From the NCBI GenBank assembly GCA_016293205.1, contig JAEDES010000001.1:52119-116118 (forward strand): 64,000 nt of DNA. Reading direction: 5' to 3'. This DNA comes from Bacilli bacterium. GTDB lineage: Bacteria > Bacillota_I > Bacilli_A > RF39 > UBA660. Under the pieces are notes generated by a model, which saw only the letters and a list, made by a program, of their open reading frames with translations, was not told the DNA's origin and made no database searches. A program made the translations under genes and the position numbers. Positions 17,079 through 25,557 of the stretch are shown here, piece by piece. How positions within the stretch are numbered: position 1 is the first letter of the stretch; each line of letters opens with the position of its first letter.

Positions 17079-17887
17079 ATCCAATTAGGAATTATAATAT
17101 TTTGATCATATTTTGATATTTCTTTTATTAATTCTTCATATTTTGTTTGCTTGCTTAATATTTTTTTTAATTTGTTTTCGTCTACTTTATTATTTATAAA
17201 TTCGTCTACTATATCAAAGTAATAGTTTGGATATAATAATCTTGCTATTATTTTTTTTATATCATAATTACCTAGGTTAGTTCTTATATTTTCTATTGAT
17301 ATATTATTATAAAAGAAATCTCTTTTTATTAATTCCCCTACTTCTCTTTCTTTACAGTCTAAAACAATATTTAACGGGTTATTTAAATCATTTTTATTAC
17401 AATTACATATAAATAGATTATTTGTATAAATATCATTGTATTTAATGAATTCTATAGCATTTTCGGCTAGGCCTATATAGTAATTTATTGTTTCTTTTAT
17501 ATAATTATTATTTATACTTATAGATTCATAATAGTCATTTTTTTTAGTCCATAGATAAATCCAATTACTTTGATTTATTTGATAATTTGAATATTCATTA
17601 TTATTTAAAATAATGTTATTACTTTGTATTAAACATTTTGTATTTATTTCTAATAATACATAATAATTATCTTGATATATAGTTATTATTTCATTATTTA
17701 TATTTTCTACTATTTTATAATATTCTGTTTGATTTTTTAATATATTATTAATTTCTATTATTCTTTGTGGATTATATATTTTATAGAGGATATATTCTTT
17801 ATTATCTTCTTTTATTTTTATATAGTCTCTATTTTTATAAATATTTATATCCTTTAAATTATACATATACATTAATAAACTTTTCAT
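17063..17887 (-). CDS. yutH: Spore coat kinase-like protein (YutH/CotS family)
   Basis: 274 aa, extremely rich in Asn, Ile and Tyr. The fold of the CotS/YutH group (degenerate aminoglycoside-phosphotransferase-like) is suggested by YYIGLAENAIEFIKY, the strand LNIVLDCKEREVGELIKRDFFYNN, and the C-terminal IARLLYPNYYFDIVDEF, a segment typical of YutH. The HxDxxxxN catalytic loop is not recognisable, so it is probably not an active kinase. Known homologues are spore coat proteins. Placement between yutI and the yutD-yunB-sigG block supports a sporulation role. Divergence is high, so moderate confidence. Confidence 0.7.
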   Translation of the reverse strand: MKSLLMYMYNLKDINIYKNRDYIKIKEDNKEYILYKIYNPQRIIEINNILKNQTEYYKIVENINNEIITIYQDNYYVLLEINTKCLIQSNNIILNNNEYSNYQINQSNWIYLWTKKNDYYESISINNNYIKETINYYIGLAENAIEFIKYNDIYTNNLFICNCNKNDLNNPLNIVLDCKEREVGELIKRDFFYNNISIENIRTNLGNYDIKKIIARLLYPNYYFDIVDEFINNKVDENKLKKILSKQTKYEELIKEISKYDQNIIIPNWIKKDK

Positions 17888-17901
17888 ATTTAATTATATG
17901 C

Positions 17902-17927
17902 AAAAAAAAAGAAGACTTAACGTCTTC
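17902..17927 (-). terminator. Terminator of the 514-aa repeat protein gene
   Basis: GAAGAC and GTCTTC (17922-17927 and 17911-17916) form a stem with a 5-nt loop, followed on the minus strand by nine T. Confidence 0.85.
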
Positions 17928-19461
17928 CCATTACTTGTCTAATTGAGTCAATTTCTTGAGCCATAGCATTGTTATGTGCTTCTCTTTCTGTTAACCCTTG
18001 TCTACGAGTTTGTATATCGGCTTGAAGTGAAGCTTGGTATGCTAATAATTCTTCAACTGCTTTAGTTTTTTCTGCTTTTAATGCTTCTTCATTTGCAGCA
18101 ATTTCTGCTTCTCTTGATTTAGCAGCAGCTTGTTCTTTTTGAAGTCTTGTAACACTTTCCATAATTGATGCTAAGTCATCTTTAGTAGTAGCTTTATCAA
18201 CTGCAGCAGTTAAAGCTTTAACTTCTTCTACTGGAGTTCTTACTGGAGCTACTTCTGGCATTTCTCTAGCAACTGGTTCTGCTGGTATTACAGGTTTTTC
18301 TTCTTTAGCAGCAGCTTGTTTCTTTTCTTCTTCAGCTTGTTTATCTAAATTTTCTTTAATTAATTGCATACTTCTAACAAATGCAGTTTGAACTGTAAGA
18401 TGTTGATTTCTCATATCTTCAATTCGTTTTTCTCTATCACTCATAGCTACACGTGTAACTCTGAAATCATCATCTATATCTTCTTTTTTCATTCTATATG
18501 TACCATCCTCGTTAATATATGGATTAACTTTATTGCTTTGATTCTTAGTTACAACTATTTTTGATAATTCATCTTGAATTGTATCTGCAACATCATCTTT
18601 CTTAACTGTTGGTACTACATCAATCTTTCCTAATTCAGTATCGATTGTTTCAGCAACTTCTTTCTTTCCAACAGTTGGAGTAACTTCTACTTTATCTAAT
18701 CCTTTTTTAACTTCTTCTCTAACTTCTTCTTGTTCTACAACAGTCTCAGTAGATGCTTCTGTTGCTTGTTCTTGTTCTACAACAGTCTCAGTAGATGCTT
18801 CTGTTGCTTGTTCTCTTCTCTTTTGTTCTTCAGCAAACATTTCATCTACAGTTTTTCTAATTTCTTCTTTAGTTGGAGCTTTAATTACAGGAGCAGTTTC
18901 TGCTTCTTGGGAAGTAGTTTCTTTTGTAGGTGTAACTGGTTTCTTTTTCATAATTCTATTTAAAGCATCGTCAACACCTTTTTTAGCAGCAGCAATAACA
19001 TCTTCTGTTGTTGGTTCTTCTACTGCAAAGATTTCAGCCTTTTTATCATCAGGAATTGAATATGCGGCATTTGCATTATAACGCATATTTTTCATCATAT
19101 TATCTTTAATCTTAATAGCACGAGATGATACAAAGTCGTCTGTTACTTCTGTTCCAAATTGTAAGAAATTGATTTTAGCTTCTAATTTTGCAATAGCAGT
19201 TGTTTTTCTTAAAATCATACTTTCTGCTTTGCTCATTTCTTCTCCAGTTTTTCTATCAAAGCTTCCCATACCAAATTCCATGTTTAGAGTTTTTTCTTTA
19301 GCTCTTTCTAATTTTTTATCTAATTGTTTTAATCTAAAGTTATTCCAAACTCTTGAAATATTTTGGAATGATACTGATTTAAACTTAATTTTTCTTACTT
19401 TTGAACTTTTTTTAACGGTACCATAATCATGATCTTTAAGTTCAATACGATCAAAAATCAT
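17917..19461 (-). CDS. Large charged coiled-coil repeat protein, unknown
   Basis: 514 aa, no signal peptide or membrane span, rich in Glu, Lys, Ala and Thr. I do not recognise the family. The N-terminus (1-130) is basic with a helical hairpin (LKQLDKKLERAKEKTL). Residues about 218-246 contain an exact 14-residue tandem duplication (EQATEASTETVVEQ, twice). Next come about two and a half copies of a 24-residue unit with the core VxPTVxKxxVAxTI. The C-terminal 150 residues are a predicted long coiled coil ending RQVMGRR. The gene precedes none of the sporulation genes but follows DUF1292 in the same direction with a 24-nt gap. A structural or scaffold role is inference. Confidence 0.85.
   Translation of the reverse strand: MIFDRIELKDHDYGTVKKSSKVRKIKFKSVSFQNISRVWNNFRLKQLDKKLERAKEKTLNMEFGMGSFDRKTGEEMSKAESMILRKTTAIAKLEAKINFLQFGTEVTDDFVSSRAIKIKDNMMKNMRYNANAAYSIPDDKKAEIFAVEEPTTEDVIAAAKKGVDDALNRIMKKKPVTPTKETTSQEAETAPVIKAPTKEEIRKTVDEMFAEEQKRREQATEASTETVVEQEQATEASTETVVEQEEVREEVKKGLDKVEVTPTVGKKEVAETIDTELGKIDVVPTVKKDDVADTIQDELSKIVVTKNQSNKVNPYINEDGTYRMKKEDIDDDFRVTRVAMSDREKRIEDMRNQHLTVQTAFVRSMQLIKENLDKQAEEEKKQAAAKEEKPVIPAEPVAREMPEVAPVRTPVEEVKALTAAVDKATTKDDLASIMESVTRLQKEQAAAKSREAEIAANEEALKAEKTKAVEELLAYQASLQADIQTRRQGLTEREAHNNAMAQEIDSIRQVMGRR
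18727..18810 (-). repeat. Exact 42-bp tandem duplication inside the coiled-coil gene
   Basis: Units at 18727-18768 and 18769-18810 are identical over 42 bp and stay in frame (14 residues). Perfect identity at synonymous sites points to a recent duplication. Confidence 0.95.
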
Positions 19462-19485
19462 ACTTAAAACCTCCTCGAAATATTA

Positions 19486-19761
19486 TTATTCTGCTTTTGA
19501 TAATTCACGTAATACGTCTTTAATTCTATTCCATTCATCTTCGTCTTCTACTCCAAGTAATCTTGGTTCTCCTGATGAACGATCTACGTGTGATACATAA
19601 ACTGTAATGTTATCATTTTCGTCTTTTTCATTTTTTGTATAAATAACATATTCTTTATTTGTATCTTTAAATTCAAATGCAAGGATAACTTCTACCTCTT
19701 CTATTGATCCGTCTTCAGCAACGATTGACATAATTTTCTTTTCTACTTCTTGATTTCCCAT
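19486..19761 (-). CDS. DUF1292 family protein (YrzB-like)
   Basis: 91-aa acidic protein. Features of DUF1292 are the EDG loop near the start, the strand VEVILAFEFKDTNKEYVIYTKNE and the C-terminal helix EDEDEWNRIKDVLREL. The function of the family is unknown in Firmicutes. ATG 19761 follows GGGAGG. A promoter overlaps the end of yutD just upstream, and the gene is likely co-transcribed with the 514-aa protein. Confidence 0.9.
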   Translation of the reverse strand: MGNQEVEKKIMSIVAEDGSIEEVEVILAFEFKDTNKEYVIYTKNEKDENDNITVYVSHVDRSSGEPRLLGVEDEDEWNRIKDVLRELSKAE

Positions 19762-19795
19762 AATAAAATCCTCCCTTTATTATTCATATAATATA

Positions 19796-19823
19796 ATTCT
19801 AACATATTTTCAAATTATTTCAA
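19796..19823 (-). promoter_or_regulatory. Promoter of the DUF1292 gene
   Basis: -35 TTGAAA (19818-19823), 16-nt spacer ending TGT and -10 TAGAAT (19796-19801), reading leftward. It lies across the yutD stop codon. Confidence 0.6.
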
Positions 19824-20108
19824 GTTTTTTTCTTTAACTTTTTTAAGAATAAAAATTCTAGCTCCATAACTACAGTAAGCTTCAATATATTTATCTAGTT
19901 TTGAGTAATCGTTTATTTCTGTTTTTTTAGAATTTGTTGGTTCTAAGAATCCTTTAAGACGTACCTTATCATAAGAAAAATCTCCTACTATATAATCAAA
20001 ATTATCAAAGTAATCTGTTATTTTCACTGATAATTCTTCTTCATTTATACATTTATTATCATTTCTTACTACTTCATATTCTACTTCGTTTATTTTAATT
20101 GTTGTCAT
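19815..20108 (-). CDS. yutD: YutD-like protein (DUF1027)
   Basis: 97 aa. The family pattern is visible: INEVEYEVV near the N-terminus, then YDNFDYIVGDFSYDKVRLKGF and the C-terminal YIEAYCSYGARIFILKK. YutD proteins are small cytoplasmic Bacilli proteins of unknown function. Short gap downstream of yunB (34 nt); in B. subtilis yutD lies close to yunB as well. ATG 20108 follows GAGGTG. Confidence 0.85.
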   Translation of the reverse strand: MTTIKINEVEYEVVRNDNKCINEEELSVKITDYFDNFDYIVGDFSYDKVRLKGFLEPTNSKKTEINDYSKLDKYIEAYCSYGARIFILKKVKEKNLK

Positions 20109-20142
20109 ATACTACACCTCATCTTAATTATATCATAGATAT

Positions 20143-20838
20143 TTAATTAGTTAAAATAGTTGATGGTAAAGAATTTGTATTTATATCAGTTTCAAAATAT
20201 CTTGGTATTTGTCCTTGAACTATCTTTAATACTAAAGGAGATGTTATTTCAATAATAGTTTCTTTTGATGATATCGGCATTGTTACTTGTTCTTTTATTT
20301 CTACTAGTATATTTACTTCAATAACAATATTATTAATTCCATAGCTTGTAATCTTATTCTTTGTCTTTGTTTTTACTCCTCCAGAAAATGATAATTTAAT
20401 GGGGATAGTTGGTCCTATATTAGATATTATTATATTATTTTTTATTAAAGATAATGGTAATTCACATAGTAGTCCATTCTTTATAGCCGTATATCTTCCT
20501 AGTTTTAGATTCTCTACTTTACCTTTTTCTAAATCTTTTACTTTCTTTAATACTTTGTTATTTATCTCCTTTAATATTTTATTTACTTCTTGAGTATTCA
20601 AATCAATAGAATATATTTCATCATTAGTCTTTTTTATTTCAAATAATATATCATTATTTATGTTTGATACTACTTCATTTACAGAGGAAGATACTAGATT
20701 AGTTGTTGTTCTTGTTACTTCTTTATTTATATAGTTATAAAGTATTTTATTGTATTTTGTTCCTAAATAGGAAATATAAAAAGAAGATATAATACTGGCA
20801 AGTAAGATAAGAAGTAAAATTATTTTAACTTTCTTCAT
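20143..20838 (-). CDS. yunB: Sporulation protein YunB
   Basis: 231 aa with an N-terminal membrane anchor (about 5-23) and an extracytoplasmic domain. Family signatures are KLGRYTAIKNGLLC, PIKLSFSGG, ITSYGINNIVIEVNILVEIKEQVTMPISSKE and the C-terminal LKIVQGQIPRYF. YunB is a mother-cell sporulation protein of unknown biochemical role. Its ATG at 20838 lies inside the end of ymxH (14-bp overlap) and lacks its own clear ribosome-binding site, indicating translational coupling. Confidence 0.92.
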   Translation of the reverse strand: MKKVKIILLLILLASIISSFYISYLGTKYNKILYNYINKEVTRTTTNLVSSSVNEVVSNINNDILFEIKKTNDEIYSIDLNTQEVNKILKEINNKVLKKVKDLEKGKVENLKLGRYTAIKNGLLCELPLSLIKNNIIISNIGPTIPIKLSFSGGVKTKTKNKITSYGINNIVIEVNILVEIKEQVTMPISSKETIIEITSPLVLKIVQGQIPRYFETDINTNSLPSTILTN

Positions 20839-21061
20839 TAACTGTTCTTACTAGTATGACATCTTCTCCTATTTTAGTTATGTCTTTCCAAGCTATTTTT
20901 ATATCTGATTCTTTATTTAAAGAAAAGAAATTTTTATTAGTCTCTATTATAAATGATTCAATACTACCATTATCTTCTACATATACATCTATTATATTAC
21001 CTATACTTTTTCCATCTGTTATATTAATAATCTTTTTAGATTGTAAATCAGATAGACGCAT
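20825..21061 (-). CDS. ymxH: YlmC/YmxH family PRC-barrel sporulation protein
   Basis: 78 aa PRC-barrel domain: MRLSDLQSKKIINITDGKSIGNIIDVYVE followed by IESFIIE, the strand SDIKIAWKDITKIGEDVILV and a short acidic end. Family members are small sporulation-associated proteins. ATG 21061 follows GGTGATTAT. Overlaps yunB downstream and lies 32 bp after sigG, so the three genes form one operon. Confidence 0.92.
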   Translation of the reverse strand: MRLSDLQSKKIINITDGKSIGNIIDVYVEDNGSIESFIIETNKNFFSLNKESDIKIAWKDITKIGEDVILVRTVNEES

Positions 21062-21093
21062 ATAATCACCTATAATAGTATATTTTATTGATT

Positions 21094-21867
21094 TTATTTT
21101 AATACTTTTTTTAATTGTTTTATAGCGGAGGACTCAAGTCTTGATACTTGTGCTTGGCTTATATTTAGTTCACTTGCTATTTCCATTTGAGTTTTACCAA
21201 TAATAAATCTTTCATCTAGGATATATTGTTCTCTTTCACTTAAATCATTTATAGCATTTTCTATAGATAGTTTCATCGATACGTCTTCATTTGCTTTTTT
21301 ATCTTCTAATTGATCATATAAATATATAGTATCTCCTCCATCATTATAAATTGGTTCATACATACTTATAGGTTCTTTTAAAGATTCTAATGCTAGTATT
21401 ACTTCATATAAATCAGTATTTAACATTTTAGCAACCTCTTCATTTGTTGGTTCTTTTCCTGTTTTATTAAATACTTCTTCTTTTACTTTTAGTGTTTTAT
21501 ACGCTATATCTTTTAGTGATCTAGATATTCTTATACTATTATTATCTCTTATATATCTTCTTATTTCTCCTAGAATCATTGGTACTGCATATGTTGAGAA
21601 TTTAACTTCATGAGATAAATCAAAATTATCTATTGCTTTTAATAATCCGATACATCCTATTTGAAATAGGTCATCTAGATTATCTGTTTTTGATACATAT
21701 TTTTTTAATATTGATAATACTAATTTTAGATTTCCATTTACTAATAATTCTTTGGCATATTGATCATTTTCTTTATACCTTTTAAATAATTCAATCATTT
21801 CTTCTTGTGTTAGAGTTTGTAAATCTTTTGTATTAATTCCTGTTATTTCTACTTTGTATTTTGCCAT
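21094..21867 (-). CDS. sigG: Late forespore sigma factor SigG
   Basis: 257 aa, sigma-70 family sporulation factor. Region 2 shows LVNGNLKLVLSILKKYVS, DDLFQIGCIGLLKAIDNFD and HEVKFSTYAVPMILGEIRRYIRDN; region 3 ISRSLKDIAYK; region 4 the ISQAQVSRLESSAIKQLKK helix-turn-helix. The N-terminal KVEITGINTKDL matches SigG rather than SigF, and so does PIYNDGGDTIYLYDQ. SigG directs late forespore genes. ATG 21867 follows AAAGGAG. This is the strongest single sign that the organism makes endospores. Confidence 0.96.
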   Translation of the reverse strand: MAKYKVEITGINTKDLQTLTQEEMIELFKRYKENDQYAKELLVNGNLKLVLSILKKYVSKTDNLDDLFQIGCIGLLKAIDNFDLSHEVKFSTYAVPMILGEIRRYIRDNNSIRISRSLKDIAYKTLKVKEEVFNKTGKEPTNEEVAKMLNTDLYEVILALESLKEPISMYEPIYNDGGDTIYLYDQLEDKKANEDVSMKLSIENAINDLSEREQYILDERFIIGKTQMEIASELNISQAQVSRLESSAIKQLKKVLK

Positions 21868-21931
21868 AATAAAAACTCCTTTCATCACTATAATGTGACA
21901 AAAGAAGTTTTTTTAAACAATTATTATATTT

Positions 21932-22780
21932 TTATAGTCCGAATGATGACATTGAACCCATGGCAGTTGTGAAATCTTCTCCGAAGATTTTATATAGTAA
22001 GAATGCAACTACGAATAGTGCTACATATTGTGCAACAACTACTACATATCCAAGTTTATTTTCATCTGCTTGTCCAGCAGCTTTTATTGTTACTGATACA
22101 TAGTGAGTATTTAGAGCGATTCCTAATCCTAATACGATAAAAGCTATTCTATAATCAATAAATGTACATACAGTTGCTACTAAAGCAGCTGCTGCAGAAA
22201 TAATTGATGATACTGCATAAATTCCAAATACTTTTTTGTATGTTGTATTTACTTTGAATAGTTTTGCTAAAATTAACCATGCAAGTAATGCCATTAATGC
22301 AAGTGTACCTGCAACTGTAATAAATGTAATTAGTCCAACTTTAATATATGGAATTTCTAATTCAGGTGCTTCTACAAGACCACCAATTGTCATAGTTTTT
22401 TCTAAAGTACTATAAATATCTCCTAATACTACTAATACAAATACCATAACTGATACAGCGAATACTCCAGCAAGTGCTAAAGCATTAGTAAATTTACTAT
22501 CATCTGCATTTTCCTCAATTGTAGTAACTGGTTTTTTGAAGAATCCTTTAATTACTGCTAAACAATCATTTAAAATGTTTTTTGCTTTTGATGGTTGAGC
22601 CATTCCTACTTGGGCTTGGTTCATCATAGTTTGATTCATATTACTTGCTTGTTGAAAATCTTTCATACTTGGTTGTTCAAAGTTTAATGTTTCAACAACT
22701 GGTTGTTGTTCTGAATTTCCACAATTACATGTAGTTCCTTCTACTAGTGGTTTTCCACATTTTGTACAAAATTTTGCCAT
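21932..22780 (-). CDS. Zinc-ribbon membrane protein with Yip1-like domain
   Basis: 282 aa. The N-terminal zinc ribbon FCTKCGKPLVEGTTCNCG has four Cys; a Gln/Met-rich linker (about 22-65) follows, then about five to six membrane spans (95-275), giving the layout of Yip1-type zinc-ribbon proteins. Function unknown; the ribbon is on the cytoplasmic side if the topology is standard. ATG 22780 follows AAGAAGGAAAT. It lies 18 bp downstream of a second zinc-ribbon membrane gene, so the two are an operon. Confidence 0.8.
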   Translation of the reverse strand: MAKFCTKCGKPLVEGTTCNCGNSEQQPVVETLNFEQPSMKDFQQASNMNQTMMNQAQVGMAQPSKAKNILNDCLAVIKGFFKKPVTTIEENADDSKFTNALALAGVFAVSVMVFVLVVLGDIYSTLEKTMTIGGLVEAPELEIPYIKVGLITFITVAGTLALMALLAWLILAKLFKVNTTYKKVFGIYAVSSIISAAAALVATVCTFIDYRIAFIVLGLGIALNTHYVSVTIKAAGQADENKLGYVVVVAQYVALFVVAFLLYKIFGEDFTTAMGSMSSFGL

Positions 22781-22798
22781 TATTTATTTCCTTCTTTC

Positions 22799-24103
22799 TT
22801 AATATCTTGAAAAATATGTTTTTAAATATTTAATATTTGTTAATTTGTATTTTCCATCGACTTTTTTATAAGTAAATGTTACATAGTTTGTTGCAGTGTC
22901 ACTGTGTGTTTGAGCTTGTCCACTGCTTTGATATGATACTGTGTAATCATATTTTAATGTTGATGACATATTAAATGTTCCATCAGTATTTGTATAAATA
23001 CTTGATACTATTGCTTCATTAACTTTTAGTTTTGTTAATGGATTAGATGAATTTGCTAATTCTGTTGATAATGAATTATACGCTGATGTTAAATTAGTTA
23101 AATCACAATCAGTAAATTCAAAATTAGATTTAATTTCATCAAATGGTTTTTTAGCAATTGCAGAATCATATAATAATTGAACATCTGCTGCCATTTGTTT
23201 ATTTATTTCATTTTTTGTTTTCTTTGTTAATGCTGATGCTGAAAGACTTGCATAATATCCTCCAGATGCTACATTTACTAATTCTTCTGTTTCAAGTCCA
23301 TTTTTATATTTTACATTGAACTTATATTTACCACCAAACATTGCTGGTACTTTGTAATAATCATAATATGATGTAGATGATTCTTTATTAATTAGTTTTT
23401 TATCTAATTTAATTCCCTCAACTTTTACTTCCGCATCTTTTTCTACTTTAACAGTAACATCTTTTTTTACTTCATATGCAGATGCTACTACTAACCATTG
23501 ATCATATAATAACCATTTTTTATCTTTACCTTTAGCTAGTTTTACATCTACTGTTTGAGATTTTTCTTTCTCTTTTTCTACATATGTAATTGTTACTTTT
23601 GCAGTCATTTTAGATAAGTCATCATATTTAACTTTCCCTACTTCATAATTAACAATTTCCATTTTTGAACTCTTATCAGTAGTATTTTTAATTACTTTTT
23701 CAAACATTTTTTCTGTTGTAAAGTCTGTTTGTTCTACTTGTAAGAATTTATAAATTTTCTTAGCATCTAATTCAACTAAAGCATTGAAATAATCTTCTGC
23801 TACTTTTTCAGGTGTTACTAATGTTCCTAAATAATAGTATGCACCACCAAATAGTACAACAATTACAGCAATGATTGTTAATATTAATTTTGTTTGTTTG
23901 CTCATTGGTTTTGCTGGTTGAGTTGCCATAACTTGAGTATTTGGCATTTGATTTTGTGTATTATTAGTTTGTACATTATTAACATTTTCTTCCCCTTGCG
24001 AAGGATTTACTTGTTGTTCAGGTGCACCTGCTAGTTTTGCGCCACAGTTTTCACAAAATTGAGATGTTCCTGAGTTCTTTGTTCCGCATTCTCCACAAAA
24101 CAT
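22799..24103 (-). CDS. Zinc-ribbon TcaA-like membrane-anchored protein
   Basis: 434 aa. The N-terminal zinc ribbon is FCGECG...FCENCG, followed by an Asn/Gln-rich linker, one membrane span (about 85-107) and a large extracytoplasmic part. The latter begins with a helical region (LVTPEKVAEDYFNALVELDAKKIYKFL) like the NTF2-like or TcaA-type second domain and ends in a NTF2-like strand set (YVTFTYKKVDGKYKLTNIKYL). TcaA-like proteins sense or bind envelope ligands. The start at 24103 is set by GAGGAGTGAT; the longer frame lacks a site. Confidence 0.82.
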   Translation of the reverse strand: MFCGECGTKNSGTSQFCENCGAKLAGAPEQQVNPSQGEENVNNVQTNNTQNQMPNTQVMATQPAKPMSKQTKLILTIIAVIVVLFGGAYYYLGTLVTPEKVAEDYFNALVELDAKKIYKFLQVEQTDFTTEKMFEKVIKNTTDKSSKMEIVNYEVGKVKYDDLSKMTAKVTITYVEKEKEKSQTVDVKLAKGKDKKWLLYDQWLVVASAYEVKKDVTVKVEKDAEVKVEGIKLDKKLINKESSTSYYDYYKVPAMFGGKYKFNVKYKNGLETEELVNVASGGYYASLSASALTKKTKNEINKQMAADVQLLYDSAIAKKPFDEIKSNFEFTDCDLTNLTSAYNSLSTELANSSNPLTKLKVNEAIVSSIYTNTDGTFNMSSTLKYDYTVSYQSSGQAQTHSDTATNYVTFTYKKVDGKYKLTNIKYLKTYFSRY

Positions 24104-24191
24104 TCTATCACTCCTCTTATTATTGAAAATACCATAATTTCGACATAAAGTAAATAACAAAAGATGTCAAAAATGTTTACTTGACTTCTTA

Positions 24192-25010
24192 TTATTTTTC
24201 ATAATTTTCTAGGAATGTTGTTTTTACTCCATCTTTCTTCGTTGCGAGTACTGTATCAATATTTACATTTTCACTGGATGCAAAAATATTGTAAGCAATA
24301 TTCTTATTTTTCTTTTCTAATTCTTTAATTAACATTTTAATTTCTAATCTTTTAGAATCTTTTAAATTATCTTTTTCTGTAAATTTACAAGCACAATTTA
24401 TAAATTCTAAATTATTATATTTTTTCCATGCTATAATATCTTCTTCTCTTACTAAGTATAATGGTCTTATTAATTCCATTCCTTCAAAGTTGGTACTTTT
24501 TAGTTTAGGCATCATACTTTTATATTCTCCACCATACATCATTGATAAAAGAATAGTCTCTACTACATCATCAAAGTGATGTCCTAAGGCTATTTTATTA
24601 CAACCTAATTGTTTGGCATGATCATATAAGAATCCTCTTCTCATTCTTGCACATAAATAGCAAGGTGAATCAGATGCATGAGTATCCACTACATTAAAGA
24701 TATCTGATTTAAATATTTCTATTGGTATTCCCATTAATTTAGCATTTTCAATTATCTTTTCATTATTTACTTCATTATATCCTGGATTCATTACAATATA
24801 TACTAAATCAAATTTAACATTTCCATGTTTTTGTAATTCTTCCATACATTTTGCTAGAAGATAAGAATCTTTTCCTCCTGAAATACATACGGCAATTTTA
24901 TCATTTTCTTCAATCATTTTATAATCACGAATTGCTTTCATAAAATGTCTCCAAATTGGTTTTCTAAACTTAGTAATTATACTTCTTTCAATTTCTTGTT
25001 TTCTATCCAT
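24192..25010 (-). CDS. TtcA-family PP-loop tRNA-thiolation-type ATPase
   Basis: 272 aa. PP-loop ATP-pyrophosphatase: SGGKDS at 44-49, then a CxxC (CYLC) near 116-119, GHHFDDVVETILLSMMYGGE and a C-terminal Cys pair CAC. This matches the TtcA/TilS superfamily and specifically the TtcA-like Firmicute group that probably 2-thiolates a tRNA base using an iron-sulfur cluster. The exact tRNA target is not decidable here. It lies one base after trmL in the same direction, another tRNA-modification gene, so both are co-expressed. Confidence 0.88.
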   Translation of the reverse strand: MDRKQEIERSIITKFRKPIWRHFMKAIRDYKMIEENDKIAVCISGGKDSYLLAKCMEELQKHGNVKFDLVYIVMNPGYNEVNNEKIIENAKLMGIPIEIFKSDIFNVVDTHASDSPCYLCARMRRGFLYDHAKQLGCNKIALGHHFDDVVETILLSMMYGGEYKSMMPKLKSTNFEGMELIRPLYLVREEDIIAWKKYNNLEFINCACKFTEKDNLKDSKRLEIKMLIKELEKKNKNIAYNIFASSENVNIDTVLATKKDGVKTTFLENYEK

Positions 25011-25011
25011 A

Positions 25012-25521
25012 TTAATCCCTCTCTAGAAAATCATTTCCTTTATGAGGTTCTTCCATAAGCAAGTCATTATAATCTTGTTGACGTAGTACTTCATATATTA
25101 CAATTGCAACACTATTTGATACATTTAATGCTCTAACATTATCAGTCATTGGAATTCTCATACAATGTTCTAAATCTTTTTTTAATATTTCTTTTGGTAT
25201 ACCTGTTGATTCTTTACCAAAGATAAAATATAAGTTCTCATCTTTCTTATTATAATCAAAACTAGTATGTGGCTTATGACCATATCTTGTGAAGTAATAA
25301 TAAGTTCCTTCATTTTTTGATTTAAAGTCTTCCCAATCTTCATAAATTTGCCAATCTAATTTATCTATATAATTTACTCCACTTCTTTTTAAAGATGCAT
25401 CATCTACTTTAAATCCTAATGGTTTAATTAAATGAAGTTTTGTATTAGTTGCGACACATGTACGCATGATATTACCTGTATTTTGTGGAATTTCAGGTTG
25501 ATATAAAACGATATTATTCAT
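25012..25521 (-). CDS. trmL: tRNA (cytidine/uridine-34-2'-O)-methyltransferase, SPOUT family
   Basis: 169 aa SpoU/TrmL methyltransferase that 2'-O-methylates the wobble base of tRNA-Leu. Motifs are NNIVLYQPEIPQNTGNIMRTC (motif 1), the LYFIFGKESTGIP loop (motif 2) and MTDNVRALNVSNSVAIVIYE (motif 3), the SAM-binding trefoil knot. ATG 25521 follows AGGAGG. Substrate tRNA-Leu(TAA) is encoded at 15769-15857. Confidence 0.95.
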   Translation of the reverse strand: MNNIVLYQPEIPQNTGNIMRTCVATNTKLHLIKPLGFKVDDASLKRSGVNYIDKLDWQIYEDWEDFKSKNEGTYYYFTRYGHKPHTSFDYNKKDENLYFIFGKESTGIPKEILKKDLEHCMRIPMTDNVRALNVSNSVAIVIYEVLRQQDYNDLLMEEPHKGNDFLERD

Positions 25522-25533
25522 ACTTTTCCTCCT

Positions 25534-25557
25534 AATATAAAAGGAGATTACTCTCCT
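25534..25557 (-). terminator. Terminator of the thioredoxin-like gene
   Basis: AGGAGA/TCTCCT (25552-25557 with 25542-25547) with a 4-nt loop, then TTTTATATT on the minus strand. Confidence 0.6.

Noticed and set aside
18727..18810. CRISPR or VNTR-like array
   Set aside because: Only two adjacent identical units without spacers, in frame within a gene; a tandem coding duplication.
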